Of a stretch of DNA of 39,833 nucleotides, positions 8,661 to 17,855 are shown in pieces. A program made the translations under genes and the position numbers. Position 1 is the stretch's first letter; every line of letters starts with the position of its first letter. The DNA is from Patescibacteria group bacterium (GTDB lineage Bacteria; Patescibacteriota; Patescibacteriia; CAIXNZ01): positions 1 through 39,833 of the forward strand of contig JAQTMG010000003.1 of assembly GCA_028714455.1 (NCBI GenBank), in the 5' to 3' direction. The notes below the pieces were generated by a model. That model saw only the letters and a list, made by a program, of their open reading frames with translations, searched no databases and was not told where the DNA came from.

Positions 8661-9386
8661 ATGGAACCAAAATTAATTTCGATTTCAGATTTAATAAAAA
8701 AGGGGTGGGAACTTTACACGGGAAACATAAAAAAGATGTTCTTGCCCATTTTATATTTGCTGCCAATTTACGTGATTTTATATATACTGGGGTATCTAAA
8801 TTTCAGCGGCCAGCTAATCGTTATTCTTTTAGTTACAACTCTGTCAATATTCGCGAATTTATGGGTTGGTATTTTATTCATCGAAATGATAGATGGGATA
8901 TTGAAAAATAAACCGACTGATCTGGGCGCGCTCGCCCAATCTTCGCTTAGAAAAATAGCTTCATATTTTTGGGTCGGAATTTTAGTCGGCTTAATCACCA
9001 TGGCCGGCTTTATTCTTTTAATCATACCCGGAATCATCTTTGTCGTCTGGTATTCTTTCGCCGAATATATAGTAGTTTTGGAAGATGATAAAAAGGGAAC
9101 AAAAGCCCTGACCGAAAGCAAAGAGCTGGTTAGAGGCCGCTGGGGAGCGTCATTCTGGCGCTTATTAATCCCCGGCTTGATTGTTTATGTTATCGGCGGA
9201 GCAATCAGCCTTGTCATAACTTTAGCGGCTAGTTCTGGTAATATTGATTTCGCAACGATAGACCAGAACATAATTTTCAATTCAATTCTGACGCTGATTT
9301 TCCTGGCGCTGATGCCTCTATTTACCGCTTACGGCATTATTCTCTACAACAATCTCAAAGAAACAAAAAGGACCATCATCCAATAA
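8661..9386 (+). CDS. Multi-pass membrane protein (glycerophosphodiester phosphodiesterase membrane-domain-like)
   Basis: Several TM helices; 'YSFAEYIVVLEDDKKGTKALTESKELVRGRWG'. Confidence 0.7.
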   Translation: MEPKLISISDLIKKGWELYTGNIKKMFLPILYLLPIYVILYILGYLNFSGQLIVILLVTTLSIFANLWVGILFIEMIDGILKNKPTDLGALAQSSLRKIASYFWVGILVGLITMAGFILLIIPGIIFVVWYSFAEYIVVLEDDKKGTKALTESKELVRGRWGASFWRLLIPGLIVYVIGGAISLVITLAASSGNIDFATIDQNIIFNSILTLIFLALMPLFTAYGIILYNNLKETKRTIIQ

Positions 9387-9410
9387 ACAAATAAACTAAT
9401 CAACCATATC

Positions 9411-10955
9411 ATGGAGCTTGAACCAATCATCGGTCTGGAAATTCACGTCCAGCTCAAAACCAAGACCAAAATGTTTTGCACCTGCGATAATAGCGGCGAA
9501 AATCAGAGCGCTAATACTTGTGTTTGCCAGGTTTGCCTAGGTCAGCCAGGCACCTTGCCAGTCGCCAACAAGCTTGCCATCCAGTGGTCGGCCAAGACAG
9601 CACTGGCGCTAAATTGTACCATCGACGAGTATTCAAAATTTGACCGCAAGCATTATTTTTACCCTGATTTGCCCAAGGCTTACCAGATTTCTCAATTTGA
9701 CCAGCCAATCGGCAAGGGCGGCTATCTGGAAATTTTTATTCCCGAAACCAAGGAAGTTAAAAAAATCAGAATCAATCGCTTGCATCTGGAAGAAGACGCG
9801 GCTAAACTTTTGCATCCGACTGGCAAAAAATACAGCCTGGTTGATTACAACCGCGGCGGCACGCCGCTCATGGAAATCGTGACCGAACCGGATCTTAAAA
9901 CGCCGCAAGAAGCCAAAATATTTTTACAGGATCTGCGCCAGATTTTGCGCTATCTCGATGTTTCTGAAGCCGACATGGAAAAAGGACATTTGCGTTGCGA
10001 CGCCAATATCTCCATGCGCCCGATTGGCGATTCAAAACTTTATCCCAAGACCGAAATCAAGAACATGAATTCGTTTAAGATGATTGAAAAAGCTCTTGAA
10101 TATGAAATCAAGCGACAATCAAAACTTTGGTTCGAGGGTACGCCTACCAAAATTCTAACAACTCGCGGCTGGAACGATGCCAAGGGTATGACCGAAGAAC
10201 AGCGCACCAAAGAAGAGGCGCATGATTACCGCTATTTTCCCGAGCCAGATATTCCGCCGATTCATTTCGCGCTTGAAGCGCCTGGCCACAAATGCGAACC
10301 AAAGGAAATCGCTATTGACGTAAAATGCATCAAGGCAGAATTACCAGAACTGCCCGAAGCAAAAATGAAAAGATTTATCGGTGAATACGATCTAAATCTT
10401 GAGGATGTAAAAATTCTGACGGAAGAAAAAGAAACAGCCAATTTTGCCGAACAAGTCTTTTCTGAACTCAAGGCCTGGATTGAAAATCTTGAAGAAGCAA
10501 AAAATAATGACAAAATCTGGGAAGAAAACAGACCAAAAATCGTGAAGATGGCTACTAATTTATTAATTAACGTACTCCTCCCCACTCTGCAAAAAATGAA
10601 CCTGTCGATTAAATCAATGAAAATGAATGCGGAAAACTTTGCCGAACTCATTACTTTAATTTTTGAAAAAAAAGTTAATAACGCTACCGCCAACACCATG
10701 ATTGATAACATGGTGGCAACTGGCGCTGACCCAACCGAGTTAATCAAATCAGAAGGCTTGGCTCAAATTTCCGACACCGAAGAACTGGAAAAATTTATAA
10801 AACAAGTGATCAAAGAGAACCCGCAACCGGTTTTAGATTATAAAGCCGGCAAAGAAAGGGCGCTCCAAGCGCTGGTTGGCCAAGTCATGGCCAAAACGAA
10901 GGGCAAGGCCAACCCCGAAACTACGCTACGCTTACTCAAAAATTCCCTCAAATAA
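9411..10955 (+). CDS. gatB: Asp-tRNA(Asn)/Glu-tRNA(Gln) amidotransferase subunit B
   Basis: 'IIGLEIHVQLKTKTKMFC', 'DYNRGGTPLMEIVTEPD', 'GQVMAKTKGKANP'. Confidence 0.98.
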   Translation: MELEPIIGLEIHVQLKTKTKMFCTCDNSGENQSANTCVCQVCLGQPGTLPVANKLAIQWSAKTALALNCTIDEYSKFDRKHYFYPDLPKAYQISQFDQPIGKGGYLEIFIPETKEVKKIRINRLHLEEDAAKLLHPTGKKYSLVDYNRGGTPLMEIVTEPDLKTPQEAKIFLQDLRQILRYLDVSEADMEKGHLRCDANISMRPIGDSKLYPKTEIKNMNSFKMIEKALEYEIKRQSKLWFEGTPTKILTTRGWNDAKGMTEEQRTKEEAHDYRYFPEPDIPPIHFALEAPGHKCEPKEIAIDVKCIKAELPELPEAKMKRFIGEYDLNLEDVKILTEEKETANFAEQVFSELKAWIENLEEAKNNDKIWEENRPKIVKMATNLLINVLLPTLQKMNLSIKSMKMNAENFAELITLIFEKKVNNATANTMIDNMVATGADPTELIKSEGLAQISDTEELEKFIKQVIKENPQPVLDYKAGKERALQALVGQVMAKTKGKANPETTLRLLKNSLK

Positions 10956-10984
10956 TTGACAATTTTCAATTTTTGTGATATAAT
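10956..10984 (+). promoter_or_regulatory. Perfect-consensus sigma70 promoter
   Basis: TTGACA (10956-10961), 17-bp spacer, TATAAT (10979-10984); starts at the gatB stop. Confidence 0.8.
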
Positions 10985-11009
10985 TGAAAATAATCAATAA
11001 CTAAAAATT

Positions 11010-11450
11010 ATGAATGAATTTATGAAACAACCTCAACATATCGGGCAAACGCCCGGAACTATAGAGGAAATGAAAGGGGAAGCTGCAAAGCATGAAAAAT
11101 ACGAGGAAGAAGTTTTATCCCCCGGCGCTTTAGCTGCGAGAGAATTAATCAAAATGGGCGGAAGAGAAAAGTTGAAAAATATAACCCCCAAAGATGTTGA
11201 TGAAGCTTTTGAAAAAATTAAATTATCACCAATTGATTATTTAAATAGCGATATTGTGCAAATAAAAGAGTTAATCGGTAAAACCGACATCTCTAAAACA
11301 GATTCAGTAAAAATAAAAGGGCTTTTAAAAATGTCCTGGACATCGCTTAGTAACGCCATCCAATTACCGGGCACAAATAAGCAAGATCTAGTGAACTACG
11401 CTATATATCTTGATTCAGTCGAGCTATACGTGAAAGAGCATAAATTATAA
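11010..11450 (+). CDS. Hypothetical protein
   Basis: 146 aa, downstream of a consensus promoter and followed by a hairpin terminator. Confidence 0.75.
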   Translation: MNEFMKQPQHIGQTPGTIEEMKGEAAKHEKYEEEVLSPGALAARELIKMGGREKLKNITPKDVDEAFEKIKLSPIDYLNSDIVQIKELIGKTDISKTDSVKIKGLLKMSWTSLSNAIQLPGTNKQDLVNYAIYLDSVELYVKEHKL

Positions 11451-11473
11451 ATATACTAGGAATAGAAAATAAA

Positions 11474-11503
11474 AAAGGGAGCTTCAACAGTGGAGCTCCC
11501 TTT
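11474..11503. terminator. Hairpin terminator
   Basis: AAAGGGAGCT TCAACAGTGG AGCTCCCTTT; could serve both convergent genes. Confidence 0.65.
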
Positions 11504-11852
11504 GAGTACAGGAAACAATCTGGCAGCCAGGCTTAGACGTCTGGACTTTTTTTTTATCATTTTCAATGGGTATGTCCAGCTCTTGTTCACCAAGTTTAAC
11601 GGACATTCTTGTCGGTATTCCCCTGGCGCTAACCTCTTCTGCTATATCCAGCATGATACCATCTTGCGGTTCTTTATCGGGGTTATATAACGGTCCTCGA
11701 AATGTCCAGGCTATGCCTGCCACAACGAGTACCTCTCCCCAATAAATTTTTAGATAAGCTTTTTGGAAAAGATCACGGCATTCCTTCTTGATCAAGACGA
11801 GGATCCAGGGTCCTCGCCAAATTGCTTTTTCAATGGCTAGGCAAGGTTCCAT
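11484..11852 (-). CDS. Hypothetical protein
   Basis: 122 aa; strong RBS (AAAGGAGGACAAACC-ATG); 3' end overlaps the hairpin. Confidence 0.6.
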   Translation of the reverse strand: MEPCLAIEKAIWRGPWILVLIKKECRDLFQKAYLKIYWGEVLVVAGIAWTFRGPLYNPDKEPQDGIMLDIAEEVSARGIPTRMSVKLGEQELDIPIENDKKKVQTSKPGCQIVSCTQRELHC

Positions 11853-11931
11853 GGTTTGTCCTCCTTTCGTTTTGATTTTTCATTTTCTCACAAAAAATGT
11901 TCCCTGTCAATGCTGAACAACACGAATGTTA

Positions 11932-12831
11932 TTATTTGTCAAGTAGCCATTTTTTAATTTTTTTCTCTATTCTTAACTGGTCACTCGACCAGATTATTTC
12001 ATTATCTCGTTTAAACCAAGTCATCTGGCGCTTAGCGTATTGGTTGATGGCAGTTTCCAAAAGTACCATCATTTCCTGCTTATTGATTATACCTCCTAGA
12101 TAGCGACTGATAAAGCGATATTCCAGACCAAGATCATCAAGCCTTTGCCAGGAAACACCTTGCCTATGCAAGTTCCCAACCTCTTTTATCATCCCCTTTT
12201 TAAACCGTGCCAGCAATCTTTTATGAATCATTTTTTTTAATTCGCTTTTACTGCGCCTGATTCCAATTTTTAAAACATCATAAACAGTATTTTTCTCTAA
12301 AGTCGGAATCGGTTTACCGGTTTTTAAAACGATTTCTAACGACCTTATCAAGCGTCTGCGGTTATTTTTATCAATTACTTTGGCTCGCGCCGGGTCGACT
12401 CTCTTCAATCTATTAAAGAGCTCAACATTACTCAACTTTTCAAGTTTATCTCTCAACCTCCAATCCGGTGCCACGGTTTGAGGCAAACCGTAAAGCAAGG
12501 CGTCGATGTAAAAACCAGTACCTCCGCATATAATCGGCAGTCTCCCCTTCCTTTGTATTTGTATAATCGCCTTTTTGCCCAATCTTACAAAGTCAGCGGC
12601 TGTAAATTGTTTTTTGGGCGAGACCACGTCTAAAAGATAATGCTTGATGCCTTGCATTTCTTTTTTCATCACCTTGCCAGTACCCAAATTCATACCTTTA
12701 TAAACTTGGCGCGAATCAGCCGAAATAATCTCGCCATTGAACTTTTTGGCAAGTTTAATAGACAGGCCAGTTTTGCCGCTGGAAGTGGGCCCGAGTATCA
12801 CTAAAATTTTATTGTCAGTAATTTTTGCCAT
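11932..12831 (-). CDS. miaA: tRNA dimethylallyltransferase
   Basis: 'LVILGPTSSGKTGLSIKLAKKFNGEIISADSRQVYKGMNLGTGK'. Confidence 0.97.
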   Translation of the reverse strand: MAKITDNKILVILGPTSSGKTGLSIKLAKKFNGEIISADSRQVYKGMNLGTGKVMKKEMQGIKHYLLDVVSPKKQFTAADFVRLGKKAIIQIQRKGRLPIICGGTGFYIDALLYGLPQTVAPDWRLRDKLEKLSNVELFNRLKRVDPARAKVIDKNNRRRLIRSLEIVLKTGKPIPTLEKNTVYDVLKIGIRRSKSELKKMIHKRLLARFKKGMIKEVGNLHRQGVSWQRLDDLGLEYRFISRYLGGIINKQEMMVLLETAINQYAKRQMTWFKRDNEIIWSSDQLRIEKKIKKWLLDK

Positions 12832-12871
12832 AAAACAATTATAGATATTTAAACCATTTCAGTCAAAAGAA

Positions 12872-12896
12872 AAAGGCCCGTTTATTCCGGGCCCTT
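12872..12896 (-). terminator. Rho-independent terminator overlapping the end of a 46-aa ORF
   Basis: Minus: AAGGGCCCGGAATAAACGGGCCTTTTTC. Confidence 0.75.
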
Positions 12897-13022
12897 AAAA
12901 CCGTATTGATCCGCCTTTTGCTCAAGCCATTGTTTCACTTTGGGAGCCACTTTCCCGCAAACATACCAAGCGATCATGAAACCAGCGTAGATGAGTACAA
13001 GACACTTACCGCATTCATACAT
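12882..13022 (-). CDS. 46-aa small protein
   Basis: Minus: RBS AAAAGGAGGGAAGAG then ATG; MYECGKCLVLIYAGFMIAWYVCGKVAPKVKQWLEQKADQYGFKGPE*; below the ORF-track cutoff. Confidence 0.65.
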   Translation of the reverse strand: MYECGKCLVLIYAGFMIAWYVCGKVAPKVKQWLEQKADQYGFKGPE

Positions 13023-13075
13023 CTCTTCCCTCCTTTTTTGTAATCCACCTTACTATAGAATTAAAATTTTGTCAA

Positions 13076-13105
13076 AAAACCCCGCTCATCGTGACGCGGG
13101 GTTTT
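13076..13105 (-). terminator. Rho-independent terminator for the TPR gene
   Basis: AAAACCCCGC TCATCGTGAC GCGGGGTTTT. Confidence 0.8.
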
Positions 13106-13110
13106 AGAAT

Positions 13111-13887
13111 TCATTTTTCCCTTTTGAGGCGTTTGGCAAACCTGCCAGTGAGCTTTTTAATCTCATTCCGGACTTCAAGCAATTCTTTTTGAAAATCGTT
13201 TCGTAATTTGGACAGAGAATTTTCCAGCTCGCTGATCTTTTTCTCGAGTTGAGCAATACGCTCTTCTGGCTTCAAGAGAATTGCTTCAGTGGCTACCGCA
13301 CCCTGTTCTTGAGCGAGCCCTTCCTGAAGCACTTGAGCTTCTAATCTTGCAAGAAGCTTGAGCGCATTCTCCTTTATATCGGATACATCACCCAGATTCT
13401 GGGCTTCCACTTTTTTGCAGAGATCGAGTATTTTATTCAAAACTGCTGGATTTCGCGGCTCGAGATCGGCCATCTTTCCATAGACACCGAGAGCTTCCTT
13501 TAACTGATTGACTTTTTCATAGTTATAAGCGACGCGCCGAAAATTTTCCAAGGCGTCACTGATCATGCCTAGCCGCTGATAGCAATCTGCCATCAACAAG
13601 CAAACATCGTAGCGACCCTCATCCAGGTCTAGAACCCGTCTGTAACGCGATAAGGCTTTTGAATAAAAACCATCGCGAGTGAAAAGCTTGGCCGTCTCAA
13701 GATAATGATGTATTGCTTTTTCAAAAATCTTGAGTCTGATAAACAATTCTGCCAACTTGGTGTGGATTCTTGAGTCTTTGCTATCGAGCTCAAGGGATTT
13801 TTGATATTCCTTGACTGCTTCGGCAAGCTTACCCTTTTGCTCCAGCCTTAAGGCCAAAGCAACAATCTTTTCCTTTTCATTCGGCAT
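13111..13887 (-). CDS. TPR-repeat protein with C-terminal coiled coil
   Basis: 'KLAEAVKEYQKSLELDSKDSRIHTKLAELFIRL', further TPR units, C-terminal heptads; RBS GGAGGGG upstream. Confidence 0.85.
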   Translation of the reverse strand: MPNEKEKIVALALRLEQKGKLAEAVKEYQKSLELDSKDSRIHTKLAELFIRLKIFEKAIHHYLETAKLFTRDGFYSKALSRYRRVLDLDEGRYDVCLLMADCYQRLGMISDALENFRRVAYNYEKVNQLKEALGVYGKMADLEPRNPAVLNKILDLCKKVEAQNLGDVSDIKENALKLLARLEAQVLQEGLAQEQGAVATEAILLKPEERIAQLEKKISELENSLSKLRNDFQKELLEVRNEIKKLTGRFAKRLKREK

Positions 13888-13979
13888 CTTTCCCCTCCTG
13901 TTTTTGGGTTTTATCTTCTTGTAATTGAGCCTTATAATTTTAAGGTACTTTTACCTACTAGCAACTTATCAAAAGTATA

Positions 13980-15302
13980 CTATTTAGTCAATTCGCCAAC
14001 CAGGCCGAAATTTTCCGCTTTAGTTATCTTAACCCGGACAAATTTTCCAACCAGATTCTTGCTTGATTTAAATTTCACCACTTTATAAGTCCTGGCTTTA
14101 CCAGCCCAATCCCCCTTCCTATTTCTCTTCTCAACTAAAACCTCGAGTGTTTGGCCGATGAATTTTCTATTACTTTCCAAAGCGCCAATCTTCAAAATCT
14201 CATTTAAGGCCGCGGCGCGTTTAACCTTTTCTGCCTTTGAAATATTATCGACTAATCGCGCCGCGGCCGTCCCCTCTCGAGACGAATATTTATTTATATA
14301 AGCCATGTCAAACTTTATTTCTTTGAATAATTTAATTGTATTTTCAAACTGCTTTTTTGTTTCAGTTGGGAAACCGACAATCACATCGGTTGAGATGGCG
14401 ATGCCGGGAATATTTTTTCTTAACTTTTTCACCAAATTTTTATAATGCGCCACGGTGTAGTGGCGGTTCATCTTTCTTAATATCTGGTCATCACCCGATT
14501 GAGCCGGTAAATTTATCTGCTCGCAAATTTTTCCGCCAAAAGCGGATCCGCCTCTGGCGGATTTATTTTTAGCCATCACTCTAATTAATTTATCCGATAA
14601 GTCCTTGGGGTGGCTCGTAATAAAACGCAGCCAAAAATTACCTGGTAATTTGGAAATGTATTCAAGTAAGTCTGGGAAGTCTGTAATTTTTTGCTTCGAG
14701 CTCCGAGCTCCGAGCTTAGGGCTATAAGAATTAACATTCTGTCCCAATAAAATTATTTCTTTATATCCATTTCTAATTAAACCCTTGACTTCACTGATTA
14801 TATCTTCAACCGGCCGCGATTCTTCCCTGCCCCGCACAAAAGGTACGATGCAATAAGAACAAAAATTATTACAGCCGGTCATAATTGGCACATAGGCGGT
14901 AAATTTGCTTTCATATCTCGGCTTGACTGAAAAATAATCACCAAATTTCGCTGGTTTATTTTTCTGCTTCAAAATTTTTAGCAAGGAATTTAAATTTTTA
15001 ATATCCATGAATATATCGGCCTTATTTTCTTTTTTTAAAACTTCCGGCCGTAACGCCATGCAGCCGCTCAAGATAATGGTTTTTAAATTGGGATAAAGTT
15101 TTTTCTTGTGATAATTATTAATAGCGCCATAAACCCTATCCTCGGCCGATTTGCGCACTGAACAGGTTATAAGCACGATTAAATCGGCCTCCTTATCATC
15201 GGCGGCTTTTTTATATCCCAATTCTTCTAATTTGGCGGCAAATCTCTCGGCGTCAGAATAATTCATTTGGCAGCCAAAGATTTGAATATAATATTTCATC
15301 AT
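13980..15302 (-). CDS. miaB: tRNA-2-methylthio-N6-dimethylallyladenosine synthase
   Basis: 'MKYYIQIFGCQMNYSDAERF', radical SAM 'GCNNFCSYCIVPFVRGREESRP', 'INLPAQSGDDQILRKMNR'; internal ATG at 15302 preferred over 15380. Confidence 0.95.
   Translation of the reverse strand: MMKYYIQIFGCQMNYSDAERFAAKLEELGYKKAADDKEADLIVLITCSVRKSAEDRVYGAINNYHKKKLYPNLKTIILSGCMALRPEVLKKENKADIFMDIKNLNSLLKILKQKNKPAKFGDYFSVKPRYESKFTAYVPIMTGCNNFCSYCIVPFVRGREESRPVEDIISEVKGLIRNGYKEIILLGQNVNSYSPKLGARSSKQKITDFPDLLEYISKLPGNFWLRFITSHPKDLSDKLIRVMAKNKSARGGSAFGGKICEQINLPAQSGDDQILRKMNRHYTVAHYKNLVKKLRKNIPGIAISTDVIVGFPTETKKQFENTIKLFKEIKFDMAYINKYSSREGTAAARLVDNISKAEKVKRAAALNEILKIGALESNRKFIGQTLEVLVEKRNRKGDWAGKARTYKVVKFKSSKNLVGKFVRVKITKAENFGLVGELTK
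14532..14561. repeat. 30-nt palindrome inside miaB
   Basis: TCCGCCAAAAGCGGATCCGCCTCTGGCGGA; palindromic except at two pair positions; encodes 'SARGGSAFGG'. Confidence 0.9.
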
Positions 15303-15462
15303 AATTATAGGGTAATAAGAGCTACATGAGCTTATGAGAATAAGAGAAAAAGAGCTAGAAGGCAAAATGGAGAAAGGCAAAAACTATTTATTATTTCCTT
15401 TCCGCGTCTAACCCTATAACTCCTATCATCTTTTAGCTCTCGTAGCTCTTCTTATTATGTTA

Positions 15463-17250
15463 TCATTTCCTTTCAGTAATTTCCTTTGTAACCATCTCAA
15501 TAAATTTCTCCAAATCCTGCGGCCCTTTGTCCCCCTCGCCTCTTTTTCTGACTGCCACGGTTTTGGCGACCACTTCTTTGTCACCGGCGATGAGAGTATA
15601 AGGAATTTTTTCTTTTTCAGCCTTTCTTATTTTATTACCCACGGTTTCATTCAATAAATCAAGCTCGGCCCTAATTCCTTTCTGCAATAATTTTTCATAA
15701 ACTTCCTGGCAATATTTTTCATGAGCGGCGCCGATATTGATTATTCTCACCTGAATAGGAGAAAGCCATAATGGCAGCGCGCCGGCGTAATGTTCAATTA
15801 AAACGCCGATAAAACGTTCAAATGAACCAAATAAAGCCCGATGCAGCATATAGGGTTGTTCCTCCTGTCCCTTATCATTGATAAAGCGCATTTCAAAACG
15901 TTCTGGTAAATTAAAATCAAATTGTAAGGTTGAGCATTGCCATTCTCGGCCAATGGCATCCTTAATTTTGAAATCTAGTTTAGGCCCATAAAAAGCGGCC
16001 TCGCCTTCCTCTTTTTTATAATTTAATTTTTTCTCAATCGCCACTTCTTCTAACACTTTCTGCGTAAAATCCCAACCCTCATCATTGCCCGCGTACTTTG
16101 TCTTGCCTTTTGGATCGCGAAGCGAAAGATAAACGTTATATTCTTTAAAGCCGAAGGTGCCAAGTATGAAAGTAATAAAATCAACTACGCGTATTAATTC
16201 GCTTTTCACCTGATTTTTAGAACAAATAATATGCGCGTCATCTTGAGTAAAACCTCTCACGCGAGTTAAGCCCGACAATTCACCAGCCTTTTCATAACGA
16301 TAAACAGTGCCGCATTCTGCCCATCTTAGGGGCAATTCCCGATATGACCTCGGCCGAACTTTATAAATCGTGACGTGAAAGGGGCAGTTCATGGGTTTAA
16401 GTATATACTCTTCTTTAACGTCAGTTTTTTTGCCGGCCTTGGCTTCTTCCAATGTTCTACCTACTTCCATAGTCGGATACATGTTCTGGCTAAAAAATCC
16501 CCAGTGCCCGGAAGTCTCCCATAGCTTTCTACTGCCAATGTGCGGCGACCTGACCAGCTGATAACCGTTTTTCAAATGTTCCTGGTACCAAAAATCTTCC
16601 ATAATGCGCCAAAGCAAAGCGCCTTTGGGCTGAAACATGGGTAGGCCCATGCCCACGGTTGGGTCAATCAAAAATAGCTCCTGCTCTTTGCCGATCTTGC
16701 GGTGGTCCCTTTTTTCAGCTTCCACTAATTTATTCAAATATTCATCTAATTCTTTCTGGGTAGCAAAAGCCGTGCCATAAATTCTCTGCAGCATCTTATT
16801 CTTTTCACTACCGCGCCAATAAGCGCCAGAAACCCTTAAAAGCTTGAAATGGCCGATCTCTTTTGTTGATTTAACGTGAGGACCTATGCATAAATCTTCA
16901 AAGACGTCACCCAGTTTGTAAAAGCTGACTTTTTTCTCTCCTTCTTTTTCCAAATCTTTAATCAACTCCTCTTTATACGGCTGGCCACTAACTTTTTTTA
17001 GGGCGTCGGCAATTTTTAACTCCTCTTTTCCAAATTTAAGATTTTGCTTGGCCAGCTCGTTCATTTTTTCTTCGATTTTCCTCAAATCATCCTCGTTTAG
17101 GGTTTTTTTGCCCAAATCAAAATCATAGTAAAAACCTTCTTCTATCGCCGGGCCAATGGCAAATTTAACGTCGCCGTAAAGTTGTGAAACGGCGGCGGCC
17201 ATCAGATGTGAAGCAGAATGACGCATGATTTCTAGTTTCTCTTTGTCCAT
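15463..17250 (-). CDS. thrS: Threonyl-tRNA synthetase
   Basis: 'MRHSASHLMAAAVSQLYGDVKFAIGPAIEEGFYYDF', 'MNCPFHVTIYK', 'TRVRGFTQDDAHIIC'. Confidence 0.98.
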   Translation of the reverse strand: MDKEKLEIMRHSASHLMAAAVSQLYGDVKFAIGPAIEEGFYYDFDLGKKTLNEDDLRKIEEKMNELAKQNLKFGKEELKIADALKKVSGQPYKEELIKDLEKEGEKKVSFYKLGDVFEDLCIGPHVKSTKEIGHFKLLRVSGAYWRGSEKNKMLQRIYGTAFATQKELDEYLNKLVEAEKRDHRKIGKEQELFLIDPTVGMGLPMFQPKGALLWRIMEDFWYQEHLKNGYQLVRSPHIGSRKLWETSGHWGFFSQNMYPTMEVGRTLEEAKAGKKTDVKEEYILKPMNCPFHVTIYKVRPRSYRELPLRWAECGTVYRYEKAGELSGLTRVRGFTQDDAHIICSKNQVKSELIRVVDFITFILGTFGFKEYNVYLSLRDPKGKTKYAGNDEGWDFTQKVLEEVAIEKKLNYKKEEGEAAFYGPKLDFKIKDAIGREWQCSTLQFDFNLPERFEMRFINDKGQEEQPYMLHRALFGSFERFIGVLIEHYAGALPLWLSPIQVRIINIGAAHEKYCQEVYEKLLQKGIRAELDLLNETVGNKIRKAEKEKIPYTLIAGDKEVVAKTVAVRKRGEGDKGPQDLEKFIEMVTKEITERK

Positions 17251-17350
17251 AAATTTATTGTTAGATGAACCACTAAAATAATCCGCGAAAACTCACGAAA
17301 TTTTCGGGTATTTAATGATAAAAATTTCGTGGTCCATTATTCATATTAAT

Positions 17351-17531
17351 TAAAAATCCCGTCCTAAAATATAATAATAAAATCATATCTTGGGACGGGA
17401 CTTTTCCCGCGGTTCCACCCAAATTCACTTCTCTAAAGAGAAGAACGCTTAATTCCTTTCCCAAGGCTTAGTAATCTGGGATTAGCCTCGTTAGGCAAGC
17501 GGTTGGTAGCCGCTTCAATCGCTTTTGGGAT
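17351..17531 (-). ncRNA. T-box riboswitch leader of thrS
   Basis: Minus: T-box 'GGGTGGAACCGCGGG' (17406-17420); stem I base CCCAA/TTGGG (about 17459-17530) with candidate Thr specifier ACC in 'GCGGCTACCAACCGC'; terminator GTCCCGTCC...GGACGGGATTTTT. Confidence 0.88.
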
Positions 17532-17537
17532 AAGGCA

Positions 17538-17566
17538 ATTTTATAAAAATTTCAAATAATAGTCAA
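17538..17566 (-). promoter_or_regulatory. Promoter of the T-box-thrS transcript
   Basis: Minus: TTGACT, 17-bp spacer, TAAAAT. Confidence 0.65.
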
Positions 17567-17567
17567 G

Positions 17568-17846
17568 CTAAGCGCGAAACTCTCGGTCTTTTCTCGGCGG
17601 CAGGACAAAATCCTTAAATCCATCTTTTCTTCTAGCCGCTTCGATACCATTAAACTCCAAAAGCGACCCGTCTAGATCAAAAAAGTACGTGCCCGCCCTT
17701 TTACCCTCGCCATCTTTTAGTTCAACCGCGTAACCTCTGGCTACGGAAATAATATCTTCATCTCTTAAATCCTTGAGGGTTCTTCTTATATTAGCCGCGA
17801 TCCGTTCTGGAATTGCGGGTCTTTCAGTAAATTGGGGTCTTTCCAT
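17568..17846 (-). CDS. Hypothetical protein
   Basis: 92 aa, co-oriented, ATG start. Confidence 0.6.
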   Translation of the reverse strand: MERPQFTERPAIPERIAANIRRTLKDLRDEDIISVARGYAVELKDGEGKRAGTYFFDLDGSLLEFNGIEAARRKDGFKDFVLPPRKDREFRA

Positions 17847-17855
17847 GTCGATTAT

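Noticed and set aside
8591-8911. 106-aa plus ORF overlapping the start of the membrane protein
   Set aside because: Out-of-frame overlap with a better supported membrane CDS at 8661-9386.
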